Shown: positions 15,784 through 26,197, numbered from the stretch's first letter. The stretch is 64,000 bases of DNA from Bacillota bacterium (GCA_017405645.1 JAFQZZ010000003.1:1-64000), one strand, 5' to 3'. Notes: generated from the sequence alone by a model not told the origin. Made by a program: numbers and translations.

Positions 15784-16545
15784 GTGAGGAAAGAAAGTAC
15801 AGCAAAGACGATGCGAAATGCCGGCGCTTTCCTGTTGAACATGGTCTTCCCGAAGGACATCTACTGCATCGCCTGCGGGGCGCCCCTCCGGGGCGGGGAT
15901 CCGGAGAGCCTGTGCGGAGACTGCCGGAGGGAGCTGATCGTCAATCGGCCCCCGGCGTGCCGTCGGTGCGGACGGTTTGCCCGGCGTCCGGCGGGAAATT
16001 CCTGCGAAGGCTGCCGGACCCGGAAACCGGTCTATGACCGGGGCTTTGCGGCAGTGGTATACGAGGGAAACGCCCGAAAAATCCTCTACGGGCTGAAATA
16101 CGGCGGGAAAGGCTACCTGGCGGAGAATGCGGCCGCCATCATGGAGCCGGTCTTGCCGCCGGCCTCTTCCTATGATATGATTGTTCCGGTGCCAATGCAC
16201 AGGAGCAAGAAAAGCGAGCGGGGCTATTGCCAGACCACCCTGATCGCCCGGCACCTGGCAAAGCGGACCGGGAAGCCGCTGGAGACGGGGAACCTGATCC
16301 GGGTCCGGAAGACGGACCCCATGAGCGGACTGGCCCGGGAAAAACGTTCCGCCAACGTCCGGGGCGCCTTCGAAGCAACGGATCCCGGAGCCCTGGCGGG
16401 GAAGCGTATCCTGCTGGTGGACGATCTTCTGACCACCGGCAGCACGGCGGACGAATGCGCCCGCGTCCTGAAAAAGGCCGGCGCCGCCTCCGTTCAGCTG
16501 GCTGTCTTCGCAGCCACGTCCCCGGACCGGAACCATATGAATTGA
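15784..16545 (+). CDS. comF: ComF-family phosphoribosyltransferase-like protein
   Basis: 253 residues from GTG 15784. ComF proteins (ComFC type) assist DNA uptake in competent cells and carry a PRPP-binding fold. The N-terminus has paired cysteines that would bind zinc: CIACG, CGDC, CRRCG and CEGC. The C-terminal half has the phosphoribosyltransferase signature ILLVDDLLTTGSTADECA. I chose GTG 15784 because GGAGAGGGG precedes it by 4-5 nt; ATG 15811 is the alternative, and an upstream GTG at 15754 lies inside the palindromic repeat. No ComFA helicase gene is adjacent. Placement after yhaM-recD2 fits a DNA-processing cluster. Confidence 0.87.
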   Translation: MRKESTAKTMRNAGAFLLNMVFPKDIYCIACGAPLRGGDPESLCGDCRRELIVNRPPACRRCGRFARRPAGNSCEGCRTRKPVYDRGFAAVVYEGNARKILYGLKYGGKGYLAENAAAIMEPVLPPASSYDMIVPVPMHRSKKSERGYCQTTLIARHLAKRTGKPLETGNLIRVRKTDPMSGLAREKRSANVRGAFEATDPGALAGKRILLVDDLLTTGSTADECARVLKKAGAASVQLAVFAATSPDRNHMN

Positions 16546-16559
16546 ATAACAAAGAAAAA

Positions 16560-16786
16560 GATCCGGCCCGTACGTGTCTGTGGTTGAAAGTCCAGGCCAG
16601 TCGCGGGCAAAAGGACCCACGTAAGCATACCGGAAAAGCCCGGTACGTGAGCATGGCGCGGCTTAGGAGTAAGTCCTGCCGGCACAGTCCGAGAGGGGCA
16701 GTAGTGAAAGCGACCCTTTTGCGAACCCCCCGGCAGGCGAGTGTGGGGTCAAAGACCAGGTCAGACGTACGGGCCGGGTCTTTTTT
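16560..16786 (+). ncRNA. Probable raiA-motif structured RNA
   Basis: A 379-nt gap before hpf (raiA) holds a compact structured region. Its ends pair over about 19 bp (GATCCGGCCCGTACG near 16560-16574 with CGTACGGGCCGGGTC at 16766-16780), followed by T6. Inside, CCTGCCGG (16675-16682) pairs with CCGGCAGG (16731-16738), and CCGG-AAAAG-CCCGG forms a small hairpin. Size of about 220 nt, closing stem with terminator tail, and position directly 5' of the raiA/hpf gene match the raiA-motif noncoding RNA of Firmicutes, which has been linked to sporulation and aggregation. I judged by position and architecture and could not run a covariance model. Confidence 0.7.
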
Positions 16787-16857
16787 CTTTCCACAGCTTT
16801 CCCACAAAAAAATTAAAAAAAATCACAACTTTTTCACAAATCAATGTGGAAACTTGT

Positions 16858-16863
16858 TATAAT
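16858..16863 (+). promoter_or_regulatory. -10 element of hpf promoter
   Basis: TATAAT in an AT-rich stretch after the RNA's T-tract, with TTCACA 19 nt upstream as a weak -35. It suggests that hpf is transcribed separately from the raiA-type RNA. Confidence 0.55.
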
Positions 16864-16924
16864 AGTGTTACAGAAAGATTTCAGACCTTTCTGTTCAACC
16901 TATATAGCTTGTGGAGGTGTTACT

Positions 16925-17467
16925 ATGAGAATCAAGATCACAGGAAAGAATATGAAAGTTGGCGACAACCTGACTAAGCTTGTGAATCAGAAATTTGAAA
17001 AACTGGACAAGTATTTCGGCGATGATGTCGAGATGGCAGTCAAGGTGTTCCAGCAGAAGGAAAAGCAGGGCGTTGAGGCAACGATCTTCTCCAAAGGAAC
17101 CATTTTCAGAGCAGAAAACGTGGCAGTGGATGTGACCACCGCATTGGACCGTGTATCCGAAAAACTTTCTTCCCAGATGGCCAAGTACAAGACCAGACTG
17201 CAGAAGCGTTACAAAGGCAGCGGACAGGCCGCGGATATCCGCTTCGAAGAGATCCCGGACGAACCGGAAGCTCCCGCAGCGGACGAACTGAAGGAAGTCA
17301 AGAGAAAGAGCTTCGACATCAAGCCCATGAGCGTGGAAGAGGCCATCCTCCAGATGGAACTGATCGGCCACAGCTTTTTCGTGTTCATCAATCTGGAAAC
17401 AGAGGCTGTGAATGTAGTATATAAGAGAAGCGACGATAAATACGGTTTATTGGAGCCGAACTATTAA
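16925..17467 (+). CDS. hpf: Long-form ribosome hibernation promoting factor
   Basis: 180 residues. Long HPF binds the 30S subunit where mRNA and tRNA sit and dimerises ribosomes into inactive 100S particles in stationary phase. The N-terminal S30AE domain (1-100) has MRIKITGKNMKVGDNL and KLDKYFGDD. A linker rich in Glu, Pro and Ala (about 112-130) leads to the C-terminal dimerisation domain, with VKRKSFDIKPMSVEEAILQM, GHSFFVFIN and VVYKRSDDKYGLLEP. ATG 16925 has GGAGGTG 5-6 nt upstream. Monocistronic, bounded by the raiA-type RNA and a terminator. Confidence 0.95.
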   Translation: MRIKITGKNMKVGDNLTKLVNQKFEKLDKYFGDDVEMAVKVFQQKEKQGVEATIFSKGTIFRAENVAVDVTTALDRVSEKLSSQMAKYKTRLQKRYKGSGQAADIRFEEIPDEPEAPAADELKEVKRKSFDIKPMSVEEAILQMELIGHSFFVFINLETEAVNVVYKRSDDKYGLLEPNY

Positions 17468-17480
17468 AGACCCGGATGCA

Positions 17481-17509
17481 GGGGGCGGCACTGCTGCCGC
17501 CCCCGTTTT
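17481..17509 (+). terminator. Rho-independent terminator after hpf
   Basis: GGGGGCGGCA pairs with TGCCGCCCCC around CTGC, followed by GTTTT. Confidence 0.8.
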
Positions 17510-17560
17510 GCGCTGAAGGGCAAAACGCCGGAAGCGGCAGGAAGTGAGAACCGCTGTAGA

Positions 17561-18397
17561 ATGATCGATTATCTGACAACGATGATCTCGCAGCTGCGAT
17601 GGGTGGACATTCTGGACATCGGAATCATCGCATTTGCCATTTACAAAATACTCAAGTACATCCAGGAGACCCGGGCTTTCCAGCTTTTATTGGGTCTTAT
17701 TGTGCTGCTCGTGGCCACGGTGCTCAGCGACGTGCTGAAGCTGTACACCGTCAACTGGCTGCTGGAGGGGATCCTCAAGGTGGGGCTCATCGCCCTGATC
17801 GTGGTATTCCAGCCGGAGATCCGCCGGTTCCTGCAGTACCTGGGCGGCTTCTGGCTCCGGTCCACCTCCTACCTGAACCTGGAGGAAAGCGACACCCTGA
17901 CCAACGACGTCATGGCGGCGCTGAAATACTTCTCCAGAAACAAGGTCGGGGCCCTGATCGTGTTTGAACGGAACACGGTCCTGGGGGACATCGTGGAATC
18001 CGGGATCCCCATCAATGCGGACATTTCCAAGGAACTGATTATGAATATCTTCTACTCCGGCGCCCCGCTGCATGACGGCGCGGTGATCATCCGGGGAGAA
18101 AAGGTCATTGCGGCCGGCTGCGTGCTGCCCCTGACCTCCAGCACCAACCTGAGCTCCGAACTGGGGACCCGCCACCGCGCGGGCATCGGCGTGACGGAGA
18201 TCAGCGACGCCATCGCCGTGATCGTGTCGGAAGAGACCGGCGCCATGTCGGTGGCTACCAATGGGAAGATCTCCCGGTTCATGGACAACAATTCCATGCA
18301 GAAGATCATCAAGAGTGTGTTTATGAACGAAGCGGAATCGGAGCGGACCTTCTTCAAGCCGTTCTTTAACCGGTTAAGGGGGAAGAGCAATGAGTAG
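17561..18397 (+). CDS. cdaA: Membrane diadenylate cyclase CdaA
   Basis: 278 residues. CdaA makes cyclic di-AMP from two ATP and controls potassium and osmolyte balance and cell-wall growth. Three N-terminal membrane helices (about 18-90, including LLLGLIVLLVATVLSDVL) precede a DisA_N catalytic domain with the essential DGA motif (APLHDGAVII) and RHR motif (GTRHRAGIGVTE). Length matches Bacillus CdaA (about 273). GGAAGTGAG lies upstream of ATG 17561. It overlaps cdaR by 8 nt in the conserved cdaA-cdaR-glmM-glmS order, which couples c-di-AMP synthesis to amino-sugar supply. Confidence 0.96.
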   Translation: MIDYLTTMISQLRWVDILDIGIIAFAIYKILKYIQETRAFQLLLGLIVLLVATVLSDVLKLYTVNWLLEGILKVGLIALIVVFQPEIRRFLQYLGGFWLRSTSYLNLEESDTLTNDVMAALKYFSRNKVGALIVFERNTVLGDIVESGIPINADISKELIMNIFYSGAPLHDGAVIIRGEKVIAAGCVLPLTSSTNLSSELGTRHRAGIGVTEISDAIAVIVSEETGAMSVATNGKISRFMDNNSMQKIIKSVFMNEAESERTFFKPFFNRLRGKSNE

Positions 18398-19544
18398 ATT
18401 TCAGAACATGATCTTCCAAAAACCGAATCCCGCTTCCAATGAAAAGAAAGTCCGGATCATGAACATCGTCCTGGCCATCGTCCTGGCGATCATTCTGTGG
18501 GCCTACGTGATCGGGGAAGTCAATCCCGAGACGGAGACCACGGTCAGCGGCGTGCCCCTCCGGATCGTCGGCACCAACGTGCTGGAGTCCAAGGGACTGA
18601 CCCTGCTGACAGAATTCGACGATACCGTCACCGTGGTGGTTTCCGGACGGAGAAGCGACGTCTACAACGTCAACGCGTCCAAACTGTCCGCCAAAATCGA
18701 CGTATCGGACTGCGTCGAGGGGGAAAACCAGGTCAGCGTCCAGATTTCCGCGCCGGACAAGGTCTCCAAGGCGGAAGCCCGAGACGGGGACTTCCTGGTG
18801 ATTGTGGACAAGGTCGTCACCGAGGAAAAACCGTTGGATATCCAGATTTCCGGTGACCTGAGTTCGGACACCAGCGTGGAGATCGTCAATATCAGCGAAG
18901 ACAAAATCAGCGTCACCGGCCCCAGCACTTATGTGGAGCAGGTCGATTCTGTCAGGGGCGTCCTGAAGGTGAAAGACAGCGCCGCTGAATACAACCGCAG
19001 TGTGAAACTGACGCCGGTGGACAAGGACGGGAACCCGGTGGAGCGGGTGGAACTGAGCCAGGAAACGGTGACAGTGGAAGCCGAGAAACTGCTGACCAGG
19101 ACCGTCAGCGTGGAAGTGGTGACCACGGGCAGCGCCCCGGCGGGAATGACGGTCACCCCGGCTTCGAATCTGAAACTGAAAATCCGGGGACATTACGATG
19201 ATATCAAGAGCATTGCCTCTCTGAAAACGGCGCCGGTGAACATCTCCGGCATCACGCAGAATACCACCATGGAGGTCACGGTCCAGCTGCCCCCGAACAT
19301 CACGGCGCTGGACAGCGGCGGGGATCCGATCCGGAACCAGACGGACGATTCCGTCGTGATCAAAGTGGATTTCGTCGTCAAGTCCGCTTCGGATGAAGGG
19401 GAAGCCCCGGCTTCAGACAGCGGGGATAACGCCTCTTCCGATACGGCGGCAGACACGGACAGCGGAGCGGACAACAGCGGCTCCGAATCAAACGGGGAAA
19501 CGGAAACAGACAACAGCGAAGAGGGAGAGAGCCAGCAGCCGTAA
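18390..19544 (+). CDS. cdaR: YbbR-domain regulator of CdaA
   Basis: 384 residues. CdaR binds CdaA at the membrane and tunes c-di-AMP output. One membrane helix near residues 27-50 (NIVLAIVLAIILWAYVIG) follows a short cytoplasmic N-terminus. Outside lie several YbbR repeats, recognisable by recurring segments such as V-S-G-V-P-L, VVVSGRRSDVYNV, KPLDIQISGDL and VSVEVVTTG. The last 60 or so residues (from about 19375) are a low-complexity tail of Ser, Asp, Gly and Glu, longer than I expect for the family and probably a flexible surface extension. It overlaps cdaA by 8 nt. Confidence 0.93.
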   Translation: MSRFQNMIFQKPNPASNEKKVRIMNIVLAIVLAIILWAYVIGEVNPETETTVSGVPLRIVGTNVLESKGLTLLTEFDDTVTVVVSGRRSDVYNVNASKLSAKIDVSDCVEGENQVSVQISAPDKVSKAEARDGDFLVIVDKVVTEEKPLDIQISGDLSSDTSVEIVNISEDKISVTGPSTYVEQVDSVRGVLKVKDSAAEYNRSVKLTPVDKDGNPVERVELSQETVTVEAEKLLTRTVSVEVVTTGSAPAGMTVTPASNLKLKIRGHYDDIKSIASLKTAPVNISGITQNTTMEVTVQLPPNITALDSGGDPIRNQTDDSVVIKVDFVVKSASDEGEAPASDSGDNASSDTAADTDSGADNSGSESNGETETDNSEEGESQQP

Positions 19545-19587
19545 GGCGGAAGGCTTCCCGGAACTATCCTGACAGGAGGAGATCGAT

Positions 19588-20940
19588 TTGGGTAAACTAT
19601 TCGGGACAGACGGTGTACGGGGCGTAGCAAATTCGGAACTGACGCCGGAAATGGCGTTCAACCTGGGCAAGGCCGGCGCTTACGTACTGACAAAAGAAGA
19701 GAAGGAGAGACCCACGGTGGTCATCGGCATGGACACCCGCGTGTCCGGGGATATGCTCCAGGACGCCCTTTCCGCGGGGATCATGGCTATGGGAGCCAAC
19801 GTCATCAAAGTCGGCGTGATGCCCACGCCGGCGATCGCCTACCTGGTGCGGCGCTACGGCGCCACGGCGGGGGTGGTGATCTCGGCCTCCCACAATCCCT
19901 TTGAATACAACGGGATCAAGTTCTTCAATTCCGAGGGCTTCAAGCTGGCGGACGAGATCGAGGACGAGATCGAGCTGATGATGCTGCGGGACAGCATGCG
20001 GGGGACCCACCTGTACGGCGAAAAGATCGGGAAATGCCTGGTGGCGGACGAAGACGCCCTGAGCAAGTACACGGAGTTCCTCAAGGGCACGGTTGAAGGC
20101 GATTTCAGCGGCATGCAGGTGGTGCTGGACTGCGCCAACGGCGCTTCCTATCAGGTGGCGGAAAAGGTGTTCAGCGAACTGGGCGCCAAAGTCACCGTGA
20201 TCGGGAACAACCCCAACGGGTTCAACATCAACGACGGATGCGGATCCACCCACCCCGAGCGGCTGCAGGAGGAAGTGCTCCGGCAGCAGGCGGACTGCGG
20301 ACTGGCCTTTGACGGGGACGCGGACCGGCTGATCGCGGTGGATGCGGACGGAAACACCGTGGACGGCGACCACCTGATCTACATCTGCGCCAGCTACCTG
20401 AAGAAGAAGGGGCTCCTGGAAAAGAACCTGGTGACCGCTACGGTCATGAGCAATATGGGCCTGTACAAGGCCGTGGAAGAGATGGGCGCATCGGTGGACA
20501 CCACCGCGGTGGGCGACCGGTACGTGCTGGAGCGGATGCTGCAGACCGGGTGCGTCATCGGCGGCGAACAGTCCGGCCACATTATCTTCCTGAACCACAC
20601 CACCACCGGGGACGGGGTGCTCAGCGCCCTGCAGACCCTGCAGGCGGTGCGGGATTCCGGCAGGACCCTGGGGGAACTGGCGGCGGAAATGAAAGTCTAC
20701 CCCCAGGTGCTGAACAATGCGAGAGTGAAGAATGAAAACAAGACCCGTTACGACAGGGACGAGGTCATCATGAAGGAGATCCGAAGCGTCGAGAAGAAGA
20801 TGAAGGGGGACGGCAGAGTGCTGATCCGGCCTTCCGGCACGGAACCGCTGGTGAGGGTCATGATCGAAGGATCCGACGAAGCCGCCATCAAAGAAGACGC
20901 GGCTGCACTGGCGGCGCTGATCGAGCTTCGGCTGGGATAA
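19588..20940 (+). CDS. glmM: Phosphoglucosamine mutase
   Basis: 450 residues, usual length. GlmM converts glucosamine-6-phosphate to glucosamine-1-phosphate for UDP-GlcNAc and peptidoglycan. The catalytic serine loop reads VVISASHNPFEYNGIKFF, the metal loop DGDADRLIAVD, the sugar loop GGEQSGH and the phosphate loop RPSGTEPLVRVM. Translation starts at TTG 19588 with AGGAGGA at 19574-19580. The N-terminus (G-K-L-F-G-T-D-G-V-R-G) is typical, which supports this non-ATG start. In several Firmicutes GlmM also contacts CdaA. Third gene of the cda-glm operon. Confidence 0.96.
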   Translation: MGKLFGTDGVRGVANSELTPEMAFNLGKAGAYVLTKEEKERPTVVIGMDTRVSGDMLQDALSAGIMAMGANVIKVGVMPTPAIAYLVRRYGATAGVVISASHNPFEYNGIKFFNSEGFKLADEIEDEIELMMLRDSMRGTHLYGEKIGKCLVADEDALSKYTEFLKGTVEGDFSGMQVVLDCANGASYQVAEKVFSELGAKVTVIGNNPNGFNINDGCGSTHPERLQEEVLRQQADCGLAFDGDADRLIAVDADGNTVDGDHLIYICASYLKKKGLLEKNLVTATVMSNMGLYKAVEEMGASVDTTAVGDRYVLERMLQTGCVIGGEQSGHIIFLNHTTTGDGVLSALQTLQAVRDSGRTLGELAAEMKVYPQVLNNARVKNENKTRYDRDEVIMKEIRSVEKKMKGDGRVLIRPSGTEPLVRVMIEGSDEAAIKEDAAALAALIELRLG

Positions 20941-20959
20941 ATCGAGAAAGGAGCGAACT

Positions 20960-22789
<1,830 letters not shown>

Positions 22790-22790
22790 C

Positions 22791-24167
22791 ATGAAACAAT
22801 ATGATGTGATCGTGGTAGGCTCCGGCGCAGCCGGTGTGTTTCTGGCCTACGAAATGACCAAAATCGACAACCGGGCGAAGGTGCTGGTGCTGGAAAAGGG
22901 CACGCCCCTGGAACAGCGCATCTGCCCCATCAAAGTCACCGAAGGGAAATGCATGAACTGCAGGACCTGCAGCATCATGAACGGGTACGGCGGCGCCGGG
23001 ACCCTGTCCGACGGGAAATACAACATCACCACCCAGTTCGGGGGAGACCTGCACCGGTATGTGGGAGTGGACAAGGCCATGGAGCTGATGGAATACGTGG
23101 ACTCGGTCCTGTGCAGCTTTGGCGGCAGCGAGGCCCGGCTCTATTCCACCGGCAGCAGCGACCTGAAGACCATGGCCCTGCGGCACAATCTGCACCTGCT
23201 GGACGCGAAGGTGCGCCACCTGGGCACGGACCGGAACAAGCAGATCCTGAGGCAGATCTACGATTATACCAAGGACCGGATCGAGATCCGGTTCAATACC
23301 GAGGTGGAGGACGTGGAGGTCCTGGGGGACAATGATTTCATCGTCCACACCGCCAACGAAAGCTTTGCGGCGTCGGATGTGGTCATGGCCACCGGCCGCT
23401 CCGGTTCCAAATGGATCTCCGAGATCTGCGAGAAGCTGGGGATCGACACCCGCAGCAACCGGGTGGACATCGGCGTCCGGGTGGAACTGCCGGCGGAGAT
23501 CTTCAAGCACATCACCGACGAGGTGTATGAGAGCAAGATCGTCTACAAGACGGACCAGTACAACGACATGGTCCGGACCTTCTGCATGAACCCTTACGGG
23601 GAAGTGGTGGCGGAGAACACCAACGGCATCGTCACGGTGAACGGCCACAGCTATGCGGACCCGGCCCTGCGGACGGAAAACACCAATTTCGCCCTGCTGG
23701 TGAGCAACCGGTTCACGGAACCCTTCCGCAACAGCAACGAGTACGGTGAATCCATTGCCCGGCTCTCCAACATGCTGGGGGGCGGCGTGCTGCTGCAGCG
23801 GTTCGGGGACCTGGTGAAGGGACGCCGGAGCAGCGAGCGCCGGATGGAGAAATGCTTTACCCGGCCCACGCTGAACGCGACGCCGGGAGACCTGAGCCTG
23901 GTCATTCCGAAGCGCCAGCTGGACACTATCATCGAAATGATCTACGCCCTGGACAAGATCGCGCCGGGCACCGCCAACGAGGACACACTGCTGTACGGGG
24001 TGGAGGTAAAGTTCTACAATTCCAACGTGGAAGTGGACAACAACATGGAAACCAGAGCGAAAGGGCTGTACGCCCTGGGGGACGGAGCCGGCGTGACCCA
24101 CTCCCTGTCCCAGGCATCCGCCAGCGGTGTTTATGTAGCCCGCCGGCTGGCCGAAAAGTACAGATAG
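22791..24167 (+). CDS. NAD(P)/FAD-dependent oxidoreductase of unknown substrate
   Basis: 458 residues. The N-terminus is a dinucleotide-binding fold, YDVIVVGSGAAGVFLAYEM, with the GxGxxG turn. The segment VTEGKCMNCRTCSIMNGYGGAGTLSDGKYN resembles the FAD-dependent dehydrogenase group typified by COG2509. A second cofactor segment near the C-terminus reads GLYALGDGAGVTHSLSQASASG. No catalytic partner is obvious. It begins 1 nt after glmS, so it is probably cotranscribed with the glm genes, although no known step of UDP-GlcNAc synthesis needs it. Confidence 0.8.
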   Translation: MKQYDVIVVGSGAAGVFLAYEMTKIDNRAKVLVLEKGTPLEQRICPIKVTEGKCMNCRTCSIMNGYGGAGTLSDGKYNITTQFGGDLHRYVGVDKAMELMEYVDSVLCSFGGSEARLYSTGSSDLKTMALRHNLHLLDAKVRHLGTDRNKQILRQIYDYTKDRIEIRFNTEVEDVEVLGDNDFIVHTANESFAASDVVMATGRSGSKWISEICEKLGIDTRSNRVDIGVRVELPAEIFKHITDEVYESKIVYKTDQYNDMVRTFCMNPYGEVVAENTNGIVTVNGHSYADPALRTENTNFALLVSNRFTEPFRNSNEYGESIARLSNMLGGGVLLQRFGDLVKGRRSSERRMEKCFTRPTLNATPGDLSLVIPKRQLDTIIEMIYALDKIAPGTANEDTLLYGVEVKFYNSNVEVDNNMETRAKGLYALGDGAGVTHSLSQASASGVYVARRLAEKYR

Positions 24168-24168
24168 A

Positions 24169-24210
24169 AGATTCTTTCTCCAATCTCCGATCTTCCATCT
24201 CTAATCTTAA
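24169..24210. repeat. CT-rich TCTCCAATCTCC-type repeat
   Basis: A run of TCTCCAATC, TCCGATC and TTCCATC units closely related to the CT-rich arm near 3812-3843 and to 56086-56108. It lies between the oxidoreductase gene and the tRNA promoter. Confidence 0.6.
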
Positions 24211-24218
24211 AAAACTGT

Positions 24219-24246
24219 TTGACATTCCCCAAAATTGTGGTATTAT
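24219..24246 (+). promoter_or_regulatory. Promoter of tRNA-Leu
   Basis: TTGACA (24219-24224), 16-nt spacer, TATTAT (24241-24246), 15 nt before the mature tRNA. Confidence 0.75.
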
Positions 24247-24260
24247 AGAAAAGTACCCGC

Positions 24261-24347
24261 GCAGGCGTGGCGGAATTGGCAGACGCGCACGGTTCAGGTC
24301 CGTGTGAAAGCAATTTCATGGAGGTTCGAATCCTCTCGCCTGCACCA
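24261..24347 (+). tRNA. tRNA-Leu (CAG)
   Basis: 87 nt with long variable arm and encoded CCA. The acceptor stem pairs GCAGGCG with CGCCTGC. The anticodon stem pairs CACGG with CCGTG around loop TTCAGGT, giving anticodon CAG at 24295-24297, which reads CUG. The T-arm contains GGTTCGAATCC. CUG is a frequent leucine codon in this GC-rich window. Confidence 0.97.
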
Positions 24348-24348
24348 C

Positions 24349-24375
24349 AAAGGAGTCAGAAATGACTCCTTTTTT
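24349..24375 (+). terminator. Terminator of tRNA-Leu
   Basis: AAAGGAGTCA pairs with TGACTCCTTTTTT around GAAA, directly after the CCA end. Confidence 0.93.
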
Positions 24376-24388
24376 CTTTGTCTTCCCA

Positions 24389-24417
24389 TTGTCTATTTGA
24401 CCTGTCTGTGATATAAT
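24389..24417 (+). promoter_or_regulatory. Promoter of the xpt purine-salvage operon
   Basis: TTGTCT (24389-24394), 17-nt spacer, TATAAT (24412-24417). The start would fall near 24424, leaving a leader of only about 36 nt, too short for a purine riboswitch. Confidence 0.75.
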
Positions 24418-24459
24418 ATGTTCACAATCTGTTCACATTCAACTGAGCCGGGAACTAGC

Positions 24460-25032
24460 ATGGAAGCTTTAAAACAGAAGATTCTTCAGGAAGGCAGCAT
24501 CCGGCTGCCTGACGTCATCAAAGTAGACTCTTTTCTGAATCACCAGATCGACACCGCGTTTCTGGACGAGATCGGAAGGGAGTTCTATGTGCTTTTTGGC
24601 GGGGAGAACATCACGAAGATCGTTACCATCGAAGCTTCCGGCATCGCCATCGGCTGCGCGGCGGCACGGCACTTCGGCGTTCCCGTGGTTTTCGCCAAAA
24701 AACACGAGAACAAAAACATGGATGAGGACGTGTACCAGGTCACGATCCATTCCTTCACGAAGAACACGGATTACGTGGCGAAGATCGCCCGCCGGTTCCT
24801 GGATCCGTCGGACCGGGTGCTGATCATCGACGACTTCCTGGCCAACGGCGAGGCGGCCAGCGGGCTGGTGCGGATGGTCCGTTCCTCCGGCGCGGAGGTG
24901 GCGGGCGTCGGCATCGTGATCGAAAAGAGTTTTCAAAACGGAGGGCAGAAACTGCGGGACCAGGGGATCCGCGTAGAGTCTCTCGCCGTTATCGAAAAAA
25001 TAAAAGAAGACGAAGTGATTTTCAAGGATTGA
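24460..25032 (+). CDS. xpt: Xanthine phosphoribosyltransferase
   Basis: 190 residues, near the 194 of Bacillus Xpt. It joins xanthine to PRPP to give XMP. The family N-terminus MEALKQKILQEGSIRLPDV, KVDSFLNHQID and the PRPP loop VLIIDDFLANGEAASGLV are all present. ATG 24460 is chosen from family alignment; an in-frame ATG at 24418 overlaps the -10 box and is excluded. The Shine-Dalgarno is weak (GGGAACTA). The gap to the next gene is 19 nt, so xpt is cotranscribed with the BMP-type ABC transporter. That points to uptake of purine bases or nucleosides followed by salvage. Confidence 0.93.
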   Translation: MEALKQKILQEGSIRLPDVIKVDSFLNHQIDTAFLDEIGREFYVLFGGENITKIVTIEASGIAIGCAAARHFGVPVVFAKKHENKNMDEDVYQVTIHSFTKNTDYVAKIARRFLDPSDRVLIIDDFLANGEAASGLVRMVRSSGAEVAGVGIVIEKSFQNGGQKLRDQGIRVESLAVIEKIKEDEVIFKD

Positions 25033-25051
25033 AAAAGGAGGAGGAAATCAA

Positions 25052-26173
25052 ATGAAAAAAACACTGGCGATCTTACTTGTATTAGTGCTGGGCATGACAG
25101 TCCTGTTCACAGGCTGCGGCTCCGGCAGTGACGAAGCGGCGGGCGGAGACGGCACCGAACCCACATTAAAGGTCGGTTACATCTTCATCGGCGCGATCAA
25201 CGACGGCGGTTTCACCCAGTCCATGTATGAAGGCGCAATGAAAGCCGAAGAAGAACTGGGCGGACAGATCGAAACCAAGTACATCGAAAATGTCAGTGAC
25301 GGCGACATCTCCGCATCCACCGATGCTGCGATGAACCTCATCGACCAGGGCTGCAACGTCATCGTGGGCTGTTCCTACGGCTACATGGATGCATTGGAAG
25401 CTCTTGCAAATTCCGGAGATTATGATGATGTGACATTCCTGCACTTCTCCGGCAACAAAATGAACGACACCAACTTTGACAACTGGTTCGGCTCCATGGA
25501 ACAGGCCCGGTACCTGACCGGTATGGCGGCGGCTTCCGTGGCTAAGAATGGCGTGCTGGGATACGTTGCGGCGCATCCTTACACCGAAGTGCAGATCGGC
25601 ATCAACGCCTTCACACTGGGCGCACAGGCGGTCAATCCGGACGTGGAAGTCAAAGTCGTATACATCGGCACCTGGGGCGACGCTGAGATCGAAAAGACCG
25701 CGGCGGAACAGCTGATCCAGGCCGGTGCGGAAGTGGTTTGCTACCATGCAGACTCCACCGCGACACAGGTGGCGGCGGCAGAAGCCGGCGATGTTTATGC
25801 CATCGGCTGGAACTATCCCCAGAATGACTGCGGCGACCTGTATCTGACCGCGGCTTACTGGAACACCGCTGCGTACTTCATCCCGACCTTCCAGTCCATC
25901 ATGGACGGGACTTTCAAGCCCCAGAGCTACTACGGCACCATGGCGGACGGCCTGATCGCCATCGATGAACTCAGCGATGCGATCCCGGACGACGTCAAGG
26001 CGAAGATCGAGGATACCAAGGCCAAGATGGAAGCCGGCGAATTTGAAGTATTTACCGGCCCGATCAAGTACAATGACGGCTCCGTTCTCTGTGAAGAAGG
26101 CCAGACTCTCGACAGAGCGGGCATCTGGTCCATCAACAAGGAAGTGGAAGGCGTTACGGCCATCTCCAAATAA
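25052..26173 (+). CDS. BMP-family purine/nucleoside-binding lipoprotein (first copy)
   Basis: 373 residues. N-terminal signal with lipobox LFTGC; the lipid-modified Cys is followed by a Gly/Ser/Asp linker. The mature part has the BMP/Med (PnrA-like) periplasmic-binding fold: VGYIFIGAINDGGFTQSMYEGA at its start, GSMEQARYLTGMAAASV in the hinge region, and GTWGDAEIEKTAAEQLIQAGAEVV. PnrA-type proteins bind purine nucleosides. GGAGGAGG lies 7-9 nt before ATG. A hairpin after the stop would retain more message for this protein than for the membrane parts downstream. Confidence 0.92.
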   Translation: MKKTLAILLVLVLGMTVLFTGCGSGSDEAAGGDGTEPTLKVGYIFIGAINDGGFTQSMYEGAMKAEEELGGQIETKYIENVSDGDISASTDAAMNLIDQGCNVIVGCSYGYMDALEALANSGDYDDVTFLHFSGNKMNDTNFDNWFGSMEQARYLTGMAAASVAKNGVLGYVAAHPYTEVQIGINAFTLGAQAVNPDVEVKVVYIGTWGDAEIEKTAAEQLIQAGAEVVCYHADSTATQVAAAEAGDVYAIGWNYPQNDCGDLYLTAAYWNTAAYFIPTFQSIMDGTFKPQSYYGTMADGLIAIDELSDAIPDDVKAKIEDTKAKMEAGEFEVFTGPIKYNDGSVLCEEGQTLDRAGIWSINKEVEGVTAISK

Positions 26174-26197
26174 AACCTGACAGAGGGAAAAGTGATT

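Noticed and set aside
16560..16786. RNase P RNA (GAAAGTCC occurs at 16586-16593, as in its P4 helix)
   Set aside because: The partner half of P4 and other universal blocks of RNase P RNA are missing and the length is too short. Position before hpf fits the raiA motif better.
20941..20959. glmS ribozyme before glmS
   Set aside because: Only 19 nt separate glmM and glmS, far too few for the ribozyme.
24418..24459. Purine riboswitch before xpt
   Set aside because: The leader is only about 36 nt, with none of the aptamer core sequences.
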